Source: Hyphomicrobiales bacterium
GTDB lineage: Bacteria > Pseudomonadota > Alphaproteobacteria > Rhizobiales > Xanthobacteraceae
Length of the DNA: 34,552 nucleotides
Assembly: GCA_009377695.1 (NCBI GenBank)
Contig: WHTP01000064.1
Span: forward strand, 1 to 34,552
Direction of reading: 5' to 3'
Below the pieces are notes generated by a model. The model saw only the letters and a list, made by a program, of their open reading frames with translations, had not been told where the DNA came from and did no database searches. Position 1 is the stretch's first letter. Each line of letters starts with the position of its first letter. Both the position numbers and the translations under genes were made by a program. Shown here piece by piece: positions 16,831 through 25,324 of this stretch.

Positions 16831-17651
16831 ACGGCGAACCCGTCGAAGCCGCCATGCCGGCACGCAACCGCGCCGAGGCTGCGCTGCGCCTCCTCCTGCC
16901 CATCGTGGTGCTCGCGCTCGGCGTTCTGGTCTGGGACCTGATCGTACGCCTGCGCGAGATCCCGCCTTATGTGCTGCCGGGGCCGGGCCTGGTGTTCCGC
17001 ACGTTGGTGGCAGACTGGGGGCTTCTGTTCGACTCGCTCCTGGTCACACTCAAGACCACGCTGCAAGGATTCCTGCTCGCGGTCGCCGGCGGCGTCGGGC
17101 TCGCGGTGTTGTTCAATCAGTCGCGGCTGATCGAATATTCATTCTATCCTTACGCGGTCATCCTGCAGGTCACGCCGATCGTCGCGATCGCGCCGCTGCT
17201 CCTGGTGTGGCTGCCGCAAGAGGCGGCGGTGCTCGCCTGCGCCTGGATCGTTGCCTTCTTCCCGGTGCTCGCCAACACGACACTGGGCCTCAACTCGGTC
17301 GATCATAACCTTGCCGACCTGTTCCGCCTCTATGGCGCATCACGGTGGCAGGTGCTGCGACGGCTCAAACTCCCCGCGGCGTTGCCCTATATTCTCGGCG
17401 GCCTGAAGATCGCGGGCGGGCTCTCGCTGATCGGCGCGGTCGTCGCCGAAATGGCGGCAAGCTCCGCCGGCGCCGGCTCCGGGCTGGCTTATCGAATCGC
17501 CGAATCCGGCTACCGTCTCAACATCCCGCGCATGTTCGCCGCGCTGGTGCTGCTTTCGCTCGCCGGTATCGTGATCTATTTCGCGCTCGCGCTGTTCTCG
17601 CATCTGCTGCTGCGGCGCTGGCACGAAAGCGCTATCGCGCGCGACATGTGA
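16827..17651 (+). CDS. ABC transporter permease (SsuC/TauC-like)
   Basis: This 274-residue inner-membrane permease has about six transmembrane segments and the cytoplasmic EAA-type loop YGASRWQVLRRLKLPAALPY, which contacts the ATPase. An N-terminal helix, LLLPIVVLALGVLVWDLIV, precedes the conserved VLPGPGLVFRTL. The start is ATG 16827 overlapping the ATPase stop; the same frame is open upstream inside that gene but is not coding. The transporter has no visible binding-protein gene, which must lie elsewhere or outside the window. Confidence 0.9.
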   Translation: MNGEPVEAAMPARNRAEAALRLLLPIVVLALGVLVWDLIVRLREIPPYVLPGPGLVFRTLVADWGLLFDSLLVTLKTTLQGFLLAVAGGVGLAVLFNQSRLIEYSFYPYAVILQVTPIVAIAPLLLVWLPQEAAVLACAWIVAFFPVLANTTLGLNSVDHNLADLFRLYGASRWQVLRRLKLPAALPYILGGLKIAGGLSLIGAVVAEMAASSAGAGSGLAYRIAESGYRLNIPRMFAALVLLSLAGIVIYFALALFSHLLLRRWHESAIARDM

Positions 17652-17717
17652 TTCTGCTGGCCTATGATGTCCTGCGCACGAGGACGGCAAGCTCCTCACC
17701 AAATGGGGCCGCCGCAA

Positions 17718-17740
17718 GGCTCACGCGCCGAGCGTGAGCC
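17718..17740. terminator. Hairpin at convergent gene ends
   Basis: GGCTCACGC (17718-17726) and GCGTGAGCC (17732-17740) form a perfect 9-base-pair stem with a five-base loop. The stem overlaps the last codons and stop of chrA and lies 67 bases after the permease stop. No T-run follows on either side, so termination is only a possibility. Confidence 0.35.
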
Positions 17741-19073
17741 GCACCGCGATCCCGAGCGCCGCCATGATCGCCACGGTCTCGATCAGGCCGCGGTGGAACG
17801 CGAACACGAGCGCTGCTGCGATCGCGGCCAGGGCGGCCGCCTTGATGTCGAGGCTCGCCCATTCGATCGCGAACCAGCGGATCGGGCCGGCATGCGCTTC
17901 CGCGATCGTGCGGAACAGGACGTGCAGCGTGAACCAGACCGCGAGATTGAGGATCACGCCCACCACCGCTGCTGTGATCGCCGCCAGCGCACCGGCGAGG
18001 CGCTTGTTGTTGCGCACATCCTCGATGAACGGCGCGCCGGCGAAGATCCAGAGGAACGACGGCGCAAACACGACCCACGTCGTCATCGCGGCGCCCAGTG
18101 TCGCAGCGACGAGCGGCGTGAACGGCGCCGCTTCACGGTGGGCGGCGAGGAGGCCGACGAACTGCGTCACCAGGATCAGCGGCCCAGGCGTTGTTTCGGC
18201 AAGACCAAGCCCATCGACCATCTCGGGCAGCTTGAGCCAGCCCTGCGCCTCCACCACCTCCTGCGCCATATACGCCATCAAGGCGTAGGCGCCGCCGAAG
18301 CTCACCACCGCAAGCTTGGAGAAGAAAATGCCGAGCGACACCAGCACGTGGCCGGGCCCCAACAGGAGCACCGCCAGCACCACCGGCGCCCACCAGATCG
18401 CGAACCAGATCGCGGTGGCCTGACCGGCCACTCGCCAGCGGTCCGGCCGCGCCGGCGGTGGCGTTCCGTCCGCGAGCTTGATGCCGAGCTGTTGCGGCGC
18501 CGTGCGGGCGACGGCAAAGCCGATCAGCGCCGCGCCGATCACGATCAGCGGGAAGGGCACCTGGAAGACGAAAATGCCGACGAATGCCGCCGCCGCGATC
18601 CCGACCAGCAGCGACGATTTCAGTGCGCGCCTGCCGATGCGCACGATGGCCTCGACCACGATCACAAGCACGGCCGCCTTGATGCCGAACAACGCGCCAT
18701 CGACGATCGGCACGCCGGTCGCCAGCACATAGATGAAGCTCAGCCCCAGCATCACCAGCGCGCCGGGCAGCACGAACAGCAAGCCCGCCGCGAGCCCGCC
18801 GCGCACCCCATGCATGAGCCAGCCGACATAGGTCGCGAGTTGCTGCGCTTCAGGGCCGGGCAGCAACATGCAGTAATTGAGCGCGTGCAGGAAGCGCGCC
18901 TCGTCGATCCATTTCTTCTCGTCGACCAGGACGCGATGCATCAACGCGATCTGGCCGGCCGGCCCGCCAAAAGAGAGGCAGCCGATCTTGAACCAGACCT
19001 TGAAGGCCTCGCCAAAGCTGGGCAGCGCGGCGCCGCCGGGTGTTGTGGTGGTCGAGATGGGTGCGGTGCTCAT
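17721..19073 (-). CDS. chrA: Chromate transporter ChrA
   Basis: This 450-residue membrane protein is a long-chain CHR transporter made of two homologous halves. Each half has an SFGG motif (SFGGPAGQIALMH at about 35 and SFGGAYALMAYM in the second half) and a PGP motif (LLPGPEAQQLATYVGW and TTPGPLILVTQFVGL). Known members export chromate. The length and duplicated layout fit a full-length ChrA. Chromate or sulfate chemistry has no other support in the window, so the physiological substrate is inferred. It converges on the ABC permease gene. Confidence 0.9.
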   Translation of the reverse strand: MSTAPISTTTTPGGAALPSFGEAFKVWFKIGCLSFGGPAGQIALMHRVLVDEKKWIDEARFLHALNYCMLLPGPEAQQLATYVGWLMHGVRGGLAAGLLFVLPGALVMLGLSFIYVLATGVPIVDGALFGIKAAVLVIVVEAIVRIGRRALKSSLLVGIAAAAFVGIFVFQVPFPLIVIGAALIGFAVARTAPQQLGIKLADGTPPPARPDRWRVAGQATAIWFAIWWAPVVLAVLLLGPGHVLVSLGIFFSKLAVVSFGGAYALMAYMAQEVVEAQGWLKLPEMVDGLGLAETTPGPLILVTQFVGLLAAHREAAPFTPLVAATLGAAMTTWVVFAPSFLWIFAGAPFIEDVRNNKRLAGALAAITAAVVGVILNLAVWFTLHVLFRTIAEAHAGPIRWFAIEWASLDIKAAALAAIAAALVFAFHRGLIETVAIMAALGIAVRLTLGA

Positions 19074-19244
19074 CGGGCAAGCTCAGCCTCCTCGCATAGC
19101 GAAGGAGGCGGTGCTTGGGCTCGCAAGCCTTAGGGAGCGGGGCGACCGCCGCAGGCCCCGCATATCAAAGCTAGTGCAAAATCACTGCGCGGGCAATCGC
19201 GCGCCGCAGTTGTCGTGCGTCCTGCCGCGCGCACAAGCCTCTCG

Positions 19245-20126
19245 TCACACCGCCGGAAATCCAAATGCTTCCGCCGGATTGTCAACAAAGATCAGCTTGC
19301 GCGTATGTTCATCCGGGACCCAGTCGAGCATCATGTCGAGCAGCTTCACGTCGTTTGGTATCGGTTTGAAATACTGCGGATGCGGCCAGTCGGAACCCCA
19401 GAGCAGTCGTGTCGGTGCATGCGCGACGAGCTTCTTCACCAGTGGATCGGTGTCCGAGAATGGAAAATCGTCCTGCTTGGAAATGCGCGGCGACAACTTC
19501 ACCCAACAGCGGCCGGTATCGAGGCATTGCAGGACGAATTTGAAGCCGGCGCCGTCGATGCCCTCGGTCGGATCGACGCCGCCCATGTGTTCGAGCACGA
19601 ACTTGCCGGGAGACTTCAGGATGGTCGGCTTCCAGTCGTCCTGTTCCTCCGATTTGACCAGATAATGAATGCCCCAGCCGTGCTCATGCACGCGCGCAAT
19701 CATGGCTTGGTCGATTGTCTTCTCCAGCCGCCAGGCCACCCGGTAGCCGACGACGCCAGCCTTGGTGAGGATGTCGAGCTCGCAATCGGTGATGCCGGTC
19801 CACGGCACGACGACTGAGCGGACCCGGTCGGGAAGCCGGCACTGCGCATGCAACGCGATCTCGTAGTTGCTCTCGTACATCATCGACTGCACATGCAGGC
19901 CGCGGGATAGTCCGAGCGCTGCCTGCATGGTCAGCCAGTCGTCGATCGGCGTGTCCTCGAATTCGAGATGGCTGAAGACGTGGTTCGGCCTGAGCGGAAA
20001 CTGCCTCTGCGGCCCGATGAAATGGAAGTGCGTGTCGCAGGCGCCGGGCGGGAGCTTGAGCTTCGGCTTCGGGTAGTTGCGGTCGATCTTGGGGGAGAAT
20101 GGGCGGGTGGTGGCAGGGCTGTTCAC
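19245..20126 (-). CDS. Amidohydrolase, 2-pyrone-4,6-dicarboxylate lactonase-like
   Basis: This 293-residue TIM-barrel amidohydrolase of the LigI-like family carries the metal/substrate HxH motif in ACDTHFHFIGP near the N-terminus, a histidine in LEHMGGVDP, and the catalytic aspartate in LLWGSDWPHPQ. Close families hydrolyse lactones from aromatic ring cleavage. The start is GTG 20126, which overlaps the TGA of the upstream Bug receptor gene (GTGA); a start at 20168 would overlap that gene by 46 bases. Pairing with a carboxylate receptor suggests uptake and hydrolysis of the same compound or class. Confidence 0.85.
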   Translation of the reverse strand: MNSPATTRPFSPKIDRNYPKPKLKLPPGACDTHFHFIGPQRQFPLRPNHVFSHLEFEDTPIDDWLTMQAALGLSRGLHVQSMMYESNYEIALHAQCRLPDRVRSVVVPWTGITDCELDILTKAGVVGYRVAWRLEKTIDQAMIARVHEHGWGIHYLVKSEEQDDWKPTILKSPGKFVLEHMGGVDPTEGIDGAGFKFVLQCLDTGRCWVKLSPRISKQDDFPFSDTDPLVKKLVAHAPTRLLWGSDWPHPQYFKPIPNDVKLLDMMLDWVPDEHTRKLIFVDNPAEAFGFPAV

Positions 20127-21094
20127 TTGGACACCTTGATTTGCGCTTGTTTCATGACGTCGGTCCACTTGCGGGATTCGTCTTGCAGGAACTTGGTGAA
20201 TTCCTGCGGCGTGCTGCCCCGGGCCTCGGAGCCCACCGCCGCGAGCTTTTCGATCACAACTTCTTTCTTGAGTGCGGCCTGGATCACGGCGCTCAGCCGC
20301 TCGACGACGGCCGGGGGCGTTGCCTTGGGCGCAAACACGCCATTGAAGGTCACGCCCTGCACGTCGGGAAGGCCTGCCTCCTCGATCGACGGTACGTCGG
20401 GCAGCGCGGGGACGCGCTTGGGACCGAGCACGGCCAGGGCGCGCAATTGGCCAGCCTGGATTTGTTGCAGGGATTCGGTGAGCTGCTGGAAACCGACATC
20501 GACGTGGCCGGCGATCAGGTCGTTGATCGCCGGTGCGTTGCCGCGATAGTGGACCTCGGTCCAGGTGATTCCGGACTTGAGTTTCAGCAGTTCACCGAGA
20601 AAGTGATTGATGCTGGCTGCGCTCGATGTCGCAAGCGTGAGCTTGCCCGGATTCTTTTTTGCGTAGGCCACAAGCTCGGCGACCGATTTCACCGGCAGAT
20701 CACGCCGCACGAGCAGCATGTTGGTCGCAAAGGCGAGCGAACTCACCGGCGCAAATGCGTGATCCCATTGATAGGGCGGCTTCGGCATCGTCATGGGTCC
20801 GAGCATGATCGGGCCGTTCGAGCCCACGAAAAGCGTGTGCCCGTCCGGCGCCGCCCGGGCCACGTAGGTGCCCGCAATCGTTCCGCCGGCGCCGGGCCGA
20901 TTCTCGATGATGATCGGCTGGCCGAGCGCGTCGCCGATGCCGCTCTGGAGCACGCGGGCGCTGATGTCCACGTTGCCGCCGGCAGCATAGGGCACGATCA
21001 GGGTGACCGGCTTGGACGGGAATTGTTGCGCGGGAACCGGGCCGGCAACAACCGCCAGCAACAATGGTCCGGCCAGCCAGCGGATTGCTCGCAT
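20123..21094 (-). CDS. Bug-type tripartite tricarboxylate transporter receptor
   Basis: This 323-residue extracytoplasmic solute receptor has a signal peptide (residues 1-22, ending VPAQ) and the typical Bug opening YPSKPVT-like FPSKPVTLIVPYAAGG, then ENRPGAGGTIA and VARAAPDGHTL, which form the carboxylate-binding pocket. Bug receptors bind carboxylates for TctAB-type transporters, but no TctA or TctB is present here. It is co-transcribed with the downstream amidohydrolase (4-base overlap). The start ATG 21094 follows an AGGAGG-like site (minus strand, near 21099-21104). Confidence 0.9.
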   Translation of the reverse strand: MRAIRWLAGPLLLAVVAGPVPAQQFPSKPVTLIVPYAAGGNVDISARVLQSGIGDALGQPIIIENRPGAGGTIAGTYVARAAPDGHTLFVGSNGPIMLGPMTMPKPPYQWDHAFAPVSSLAFATNMLLVRRDLPVKSVAELVAYAKKNPGKLTLATSSAASINHFLGELLKLKSGITWTEVHYRGNAPAINDLIAGHVDVGFQQLTESLQQIQAGQLRALAVLGPKRVPALPDVPSIEEAGLPDVQGVTFNGVFAPKATPPAVVERLSAVIQAALKKEVVIEKLAAVGSEARGSTPQEFTKFLQDESRKWTDVMKQAQIKVSK

Positions 21095-21257
21095 GATTGC
21101 CTCCTAATTTGTGATTGAGGTGTTAGGGTCCAGCGGGCACGGTCTCGGCAGACTACCGCGCTGGCCCGAATCCGGCAATGAGCGCCGGTTGCCCAAGCTT
21201 CGCTCCAGGGGATAAGGTCCCGCCTGCCAAACGAATTTCAGGATCCGAGGAACGTTC

Positions 21258-22292
21258 ATGGCCACAGTCGAAAGCCGCGCCCTCAAATCGGTGCCGGCGG
21301 GTATCAACGACGACATCGGTGAGGAGACGCGGCTCAAGCTTTACCGCTCGCAGGTGCTGCTGCGCGAAGCCGAGCAGCGCGCGTTCGACCTGTTCCTGCA
21401 GAACCTGGTGAAGGGAACGAGCCACCTGTCGCTCGGGCAGGAGGCGGTGGCGGCGGGCTTCGCAACCGCCATGCAGCCTGGCGATCTGTCGTTCTGCACC
21501 TATCGCGGCCATGCCCACACGCTGGCGCGCGGCGTGCCGGTCGAGAAGGTCCTGGGCGAGTTGATGCAGCGCGACAATGGGCTGATGCGCGGCAAGGGCG
21601 GCTCGATGCATCTCACCTCCTCCGAGCACGGCGTGATGGGCTCCTATGCCATCATCGGGGCGCACCTGCCGATCGCCTGCGGCGCCGCCTGGCGCGCGCA
21701 GTACAAGGGCGCGAAGGATGTGTCGGTCTGTTTCTTCGGCGACGGCACCACCAATATCGGCGCGTTCCACGAGGCGCTCAACTTCGCGGCGGTGTGGAAG
21801 CTGCCGGTGATCTTCGTCTGCGAGAACAATCTCTACATGGAGTACACGCCGATCTCGTCGGTGACGGCGGTGGCGCAGCCGGCGGCGGATCGTGCGGCGG
21901 CTTATGGGCTCGAACGGATTCTCATAGACGGCAACGATGCCGATATCGTCTACCGCACGGCGCAGGCCGCCTTTGCCAAGGCGCGTGCCGGCGGCGGACC
22001 GTCGCTGATCGAATGCCTGACCTACCGGCACAGCGGTCATTCGCGCGCCGACCCCGCTAAATACCGGCCGGATGGCGAGCTCGAGAAATGGAAAGAGCGC
22101 GACCCGGTGAAGATCTATCGCGAGCGGCTCAAGCAATTCGGTGTCGACGATCAGGCGATCGTTGCGATCGAGAGCGACGTGCGCAAGATTGTCGATGACG
22201 CGACCGAAGCCTGCAAGGCGGCGCCGATGCCGTCGCTCGATATCCTCACGACCGACGTCTATGCCGACGGAGGCTTCGCATGGCGGAACTGA
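21258..22292 (+). CDS. 2-oxo acid dehydrogenase E1 component, alpha subunit
   Basis: This 344-residue E1-alpha subunit (pyruvate/acetoin/branched-chain dehydrogenase type) binds thiamine diphosphate through GDGTTNIGAFHEALNFAAVW and the following CENNLYMEYTP. It also has the conserved GKGGSMHLT and the phosphorylation-loop-like YRHSGHSRADP near the C-terminus. With E1-beta it decarboxylates a 2-oxo acid and acylates the E2 lipoyl group. ATG 21258 has GAGGAA at 21247-21252. It overlaps the beta gene by 13 bases. Which 2-oxo acid it uses is uncertain; the AcoA group is a close match by memory. Confidence 0.9.
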   Translation: MATVESRALKSVPAGINDDIGEETRLKLYRSQVLLREAEQRAFDLFLQNLVKGTSHLSLGQEAVAAGFATAMQPGDLSFCTYRGHAHTLARGVPVEKVLGELMQRDNGLMRGKGGSMHLTSSEHGVMGSYAIIGAHLPIACGAAWRAQYKGAKDVSVCFFGDGTTNIGAFHEALNFAAVWKLPVIFVCENNLYMEYTPISSVTAVAQPAADRAAAYGLERILIDGNDADIVYRTAQAAFAKARAGGGPSLIECLTYRHSGHSRADPAKYRPDGELEKWKERDPVKIYRERLKQFGVDDQAIVAIESDVRKIVDDATEACKAAPMPSLDILTTDVYADGGFAWRN

Positions 22293-23260
22293 CGTATCGT
22301 GATGCGGTCGCCAGGGGCATCGCGCAGGAGATGGAGCGCGACGACGATGTCGTGTTCCTGGGCGAGGATGTTGCCGGCGCCGGCGGCGTATTCAAAGCAA
22401 CAGTGGGACTGCTCGAGAAGTTCGGGCCGATCCGCGTGCGCGATACGCCGATCTCCGAGCAGGCGATCATGGGCGCCGCGATGGGCGCGGCGATGACAGG
22501 CTTGAGGCCGATCGCGGAGATCATGTTCTCGGACTTCTTCGCGGTGTGCTTCGATTACATCGCCAACGAGTTCCCGAAGAGCCGTTACATGTCGAACGGC
22601 CAGCTCAAGTGCCCGCTGGTCGTGCGCACCGGGAACGGCGCAGGCTCGCGTTTCGGCGCGCAGCATTCGCAAAGCGTCGAGAATTGGTGCATGATGATCC
22701 CGGGGCTCAAGGTCGTGGCGCCGTCGAATCCTCGTGATGTGATTGGCTTGATGGCGGCGGCGGTGCGCGACCCCGATCCGGTGATCTTCTTCGAGCACAA
22801 GTCGCTCTATGCGACCAAGGGCGAGGTGCCGGACGGCGAGATCGTGGATACGCTCGGCACCGCAGCAGTCGCGCGTCCCGGCAACGACGCGACCATTCTC
22901 GCGCTCGCGCTGATGGTGCCGCGCGCGCTCGCGGCGGCGGAGAAGCTCAAGGTGGAACACGGCATCGATTGCGAGGTTGTTGATGTGCGCTCGCTAGTGC
23001 CGCTCGATACGCAGACGATCCTCGGCTCGGTCGCCCGCACGCATCGCCTGTTCACGGTCGAGGAGAACCCGCGGCTGTGCGGATGGGGCGCGGAGATCGT
23101 GTCGATCGTGGCGGATGAGGCGTTCTACGATCTCGACGGCCCGCCGGTGCGGATCACCACGCCGCATATCCCGCTGCCGGCCGCCGATATCCTGGAAGAC
23201 ATCGCGCTGCCGAGCGTCGACCGCATTGTCGACCGGGTGAAGCGGTCGATGAACAGCTAA
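22280..23260 (+). CDS. 2-oxo acid dehydrogenase E1 component, beta subunit
   Basis: This 326-residue E1-beta subunit opens with LTYRDAVARGIAQEMERDDD and VVFLGEDVAGAGGVFKAT, the usual PP-binding partner domain, and ends in the transketolase C-terminal domain (DCEVVDVRSLVPLD, FTVEENPRLCGWG). It pairs with E1-alpha, whose stop it overlaps by 13 bases; GGAGG at 22269-22273 lies within the alpha gene. A 142-base palindrome-rich repeat follows the stop. Confidence 0.9.
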   Translation: MAELTYRDAVARGIAQEMERDDDVVFLGEDVAGAGGVFKATVGLLEKFGPIRVRDTPISEQAIMGAAMGAAMTGLRPIAEIMFSDFFAVCFDYIANEFPKSRYMSNGQLKCPLVVRTGNGAGSRFGAQHSQSVENWCMMIPGLKVVAPSNPRDVIGLMAAAVRDPDPVIFFEHKSLYATKGEVPDGEIVDTLGTAAVARPGNDATILALALMVPRALAAAEKLKVEHGIDCEVVDVRSLVPLDTQTILGSVARTHRLFTVEENPRLCGWGAEIVSIVADEAFYDLDGPPVRITTPHIPLPAADILEDIALPSVDRIVDRVKRSMNS

Positions 23261-23291
23261 AGATGGCGATGCGTCGCCGCGAATTCGGTGC

Positions 23292-23433
23292 GCTCCCTCC
23301 CCCCGCGAACGAAGTGAGTGGTGGGGAGGGTAGGGGTGGGGGGTGGTGCGTGTTGGATGGATGTTGCCCTACGCACGACCCCCCACCCCCGACCCCTCCC
23401 CACCATTCGCTTCGCGAATGGGAGGAGGGGAGC
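23292..23433. repeat. GC-rich palindromic repeat inside the dehydrogenase operon
   Basis: This 142-base block is largely self-complementary. The left half has CTCCCTCCCCCC, GTGGTGGGGAGGGTAGGGG and a G-run; the right half has CCCCCCACCCCCGACCCCTC and GGGAGGAGGGGAGC. It contains a local hairpin, ATTCGC-TTC-GCGAAT, at about 23405-23419. It separates the E1-beta gene from the aldehyde dehydrogenase gene. Its CCCCCACC/GGGAGGG arms are related to those of the two elements inside the E2 gene. Confidence 0.75.
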
Positions 23434-23479
23434 GGAGAGATCGCCCGCGCCGCTAACATCAATCGATAGGAAGCGTGAC

Positions 23480-24931
23480 ATGTACGAAAATCTCCTCGCC
23501 AATGTTCCGACCGATCTCTGGATCGGCGGCACGTGGCGTAAAGCCTCCGATGGGGCCCGCTTGGACGTCATCGATCCCGCAACCGAGAACACGATCGCGT
23601 CGGTGGCGAGCGCCACGGTCGACGATGCCAAGGCCGCGGTCGATGCGGCGAGCGCCGCGATGCCCGGCTGGGCCGAGAAGAAGCCGCGCGAGCGCGGCGA
23701 GATCCTGCGCAAAGCCTTTGAGCTGATCATGCGCGACGCCGAGCGGCTGGCGAAGCTGATCACCATCGAGAATGGCAAGGCATTGTCGGATTCGCGCGGC
23801 GAGGTTGCCTATGCCGCCGAGTTCTTCCGCTGGAACGCGGAAGAGGCCGTGCGCAATCTCGGAAGCACGTCGCGCGCCCCGTCGTCCGGCGCGCGCATTC
23901 TGGTGCAGCACAAGCCGGCCGGCGTTGCGGTGCTGGTGACGCCGTGGAATTTCCCGGCCGCGATGGCGACCCGCAAGATCGGCCCGGCGCTGGCTGCCGG
24001 ATGCACGGTTGTGCTCAAGCCCGCCTCCGACACACCGCTCACCATGCTCGCGCTGATGCCGATCCTCGAGGAGGCCGGTGTGCCCGCGGGCTGCGTCAAC
24101 GTGATCCCGTCGCGTTCGTCCGGCAAGGTCGTGAGCGCAATGCTGCACGATCCGCGCGTGCGCGTCGTCTCCTTCACCGGCTCGACCGAAGTGGGCCGCA
24201 AGCTCCTGCACGAGGCCGCCGACAACGTCGTGAAGCCGGCGATGGAGCTTGGCGGCAACGCGCCGTTCATCGTGTTCGACGATGCCGACATCGACGCCGC
24301 CATCGAAGGCGCGATGATCGCGAAGATGCGCAACATGGGCGAAGCCTGCACGGCGGCGAACCGCTTCTACGTGCACGAAAAAATACACGACGAATTCGCC
24401 AAGAGGCTCACCGCCAAGATGGGCTCTCTGAAGATGGGCAATGGGCTCGACGACGGCGTGGCGCTTGGCCCGCTCGTGAACAAGGAAGGCCTCGACAAGG
24501 TGATCGAGCTCGTCGAGGACGCGGTCGGCAAGGGCGCGAAGGTCTTGACCGGCGGAACGGCGCCGGGCGGCAAGGGCTATTTCTATCCGGCGACCGTACT
24601 CGCCAATGTGCCCGACAACGCCAAGATGCTGAACGAGGAAATCTTCGGACCGGTGGCCTCGCTGCAGACGTTCAAATCGGACGACGAGGTCATCCATCGT
24701 GCCAACGATACCGAGTACGGTCTTGTCGCCTATCTCTATACCAAGGACATGAGCCGCGGCCTGCGCGTCTCCGAGAGGCTCGACTTCGGCATGATCGGGC
24801 TCAACCGCGGGCTCGTGTCCGATCCGGCGGCGCCGTTCGGCGGCATGAAGCAGTCCGGCATCGGCCGCGAAGGCGCGCATGAAGGACTGATGGAATTTTT
24901 GGAGACGCAATACATCTCGGTGACGTGGTGA
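23480..24931 (+). CDS. NAD(P)-dependent succinate-semialdehyde dehydrogenase-like
   Basis: This 483-residue aldehyde dehydrogenase has the catalytic glutamate E256 in MELGGNAPF and the nucleophile C290 in MGEACTAANRF. The cofactor-binding VTPWNFPAAM and SFTGSTEVGRK and the C-terminal PFGGMKQSGIGREG are also present. The pattern is closest to GabD-type succinate-semialdehyde dehydrogenases. The start ATG 23480 has AGGAAG six bases upstream; the frame extends further up only through a repeat. It sits between the E1 and E2 genes and overlaps the lipocalin-like gene by four bases. Confidence 0.9.
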   Translation: MYENLLANVPTDLWIGGTWRKASDGARLDVIDPATENTIASVASATVDDAKAAVDAASAAMPGWAEKKPRERGEILRKAFELIMRDAERLAKLITIENGKALSDSRGEVAYAAEFFRWNAEEAVRNLGSTSRAPSSGARILVQHKPAGVAVLVTPWNFPAAMATRKIGPALAAGCTVVLKPASDTPLTMLALMPILEEAGVPAGCVNVIPSRSSGKVVSAMLHDPRVRVVSFTGSTEVGRKLLHEAADNVVKPAMELGGNAPFIVFDDADIDAAIEGAMIAKMRNMGEACTAANRFYVHEKIHDEFAKRLTAKMGSLKMGNGLDDGVALGPLVNKEGLDKVIELVEDAVGKGAKVLTGGTAPGGKGYFYPATVLANVPDNAKMLNEEIFGPVASLQTFKSDDEVIHRANDTEYGLVAYLYTKDMSRGLRVSERLDFGMIGLNRGLVSDPAAPFGGMKQSGIGREGAHEGLMEFLETQYISVTW

Positions 24932-25314
24932 GCGCATCCCATCCGCTGCACGGTGCCTGGCGCTATGTCGATGCCACGATGGACGGCAAGTCGACCCGTC
25001 CTAACGGCAGGGGCATGATCTATTACGCCCCGACCGGCGAGATGGTCTGCCAGGCCTCGCCCGGCAACTTCGCCCCGAAGGCGGGCGCGAAGCCGACGCC
25101 GAACGAGGCGCTGGCGGCGCTCGACGGCCATATCGCCTATTTCGGCACCTACTCGATCGACGAGCGCGCACAGACGGTGACGCATCATCGGTTGGGCAGC
25201 GTGCAGCCGGGCGATAGCGCGGACCTCGTCCGCAGGTTCACCATCAATGGCGACAGACTGATACTCAATCCGCCGGGCACGACCTACGAAGTGCACTGGC
25301 AACGACTCACGTGA
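24928..25314 (+). CDS. Lipocalin-like domain protein
   Basis: This 128-residue protein looks like the bacterial lipocalin-like domain (Lipocalin_5 type): HPLHGAWRYVDATMDGK at the start, GMIYYAPTGEMVCQAS, AYFGTYSIDERAQTVTHH and RFTINGDRLILNPPG, an all-beta pattern. No signal peptide is seen, so it is cytoplasmic. The family is often encoded beside catabolic genes, with no defined role. GTG 24928 overlaps the dehydrogenase stop (GTGA); GTG 24925 is equally possible. Its stop overlaps the E2 ribosome binding site. Confidence 0.78.
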   Translation: MSASHPLHGAWRYVDATMDGKSTRPNGRGMIYYAPTGEMVCQASPGNFAPKAGAKPTPNEALAALDGHIAYFGTYSIDERAQTVTHHRLGSVQPGDSADLVRRFTINGDRLILNPPGTTYEVHWQRLT

Positions 25315-25324
25315 GGAAATCCTG

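Noticed and set aside
17664-19133. 489-codon plus-strand open frame
   Set aside because: It is antisense to chrA; the translation is His/Arg/Asp-rich with no membrane or domain pattern, while chrA has clear motifs.
23459-24937. 492-codon minus-strand frame opposite the aldehyde dehydrogenase
   Set aside because: Antisense shadow; no recognisable domains, Arg/His-rich.
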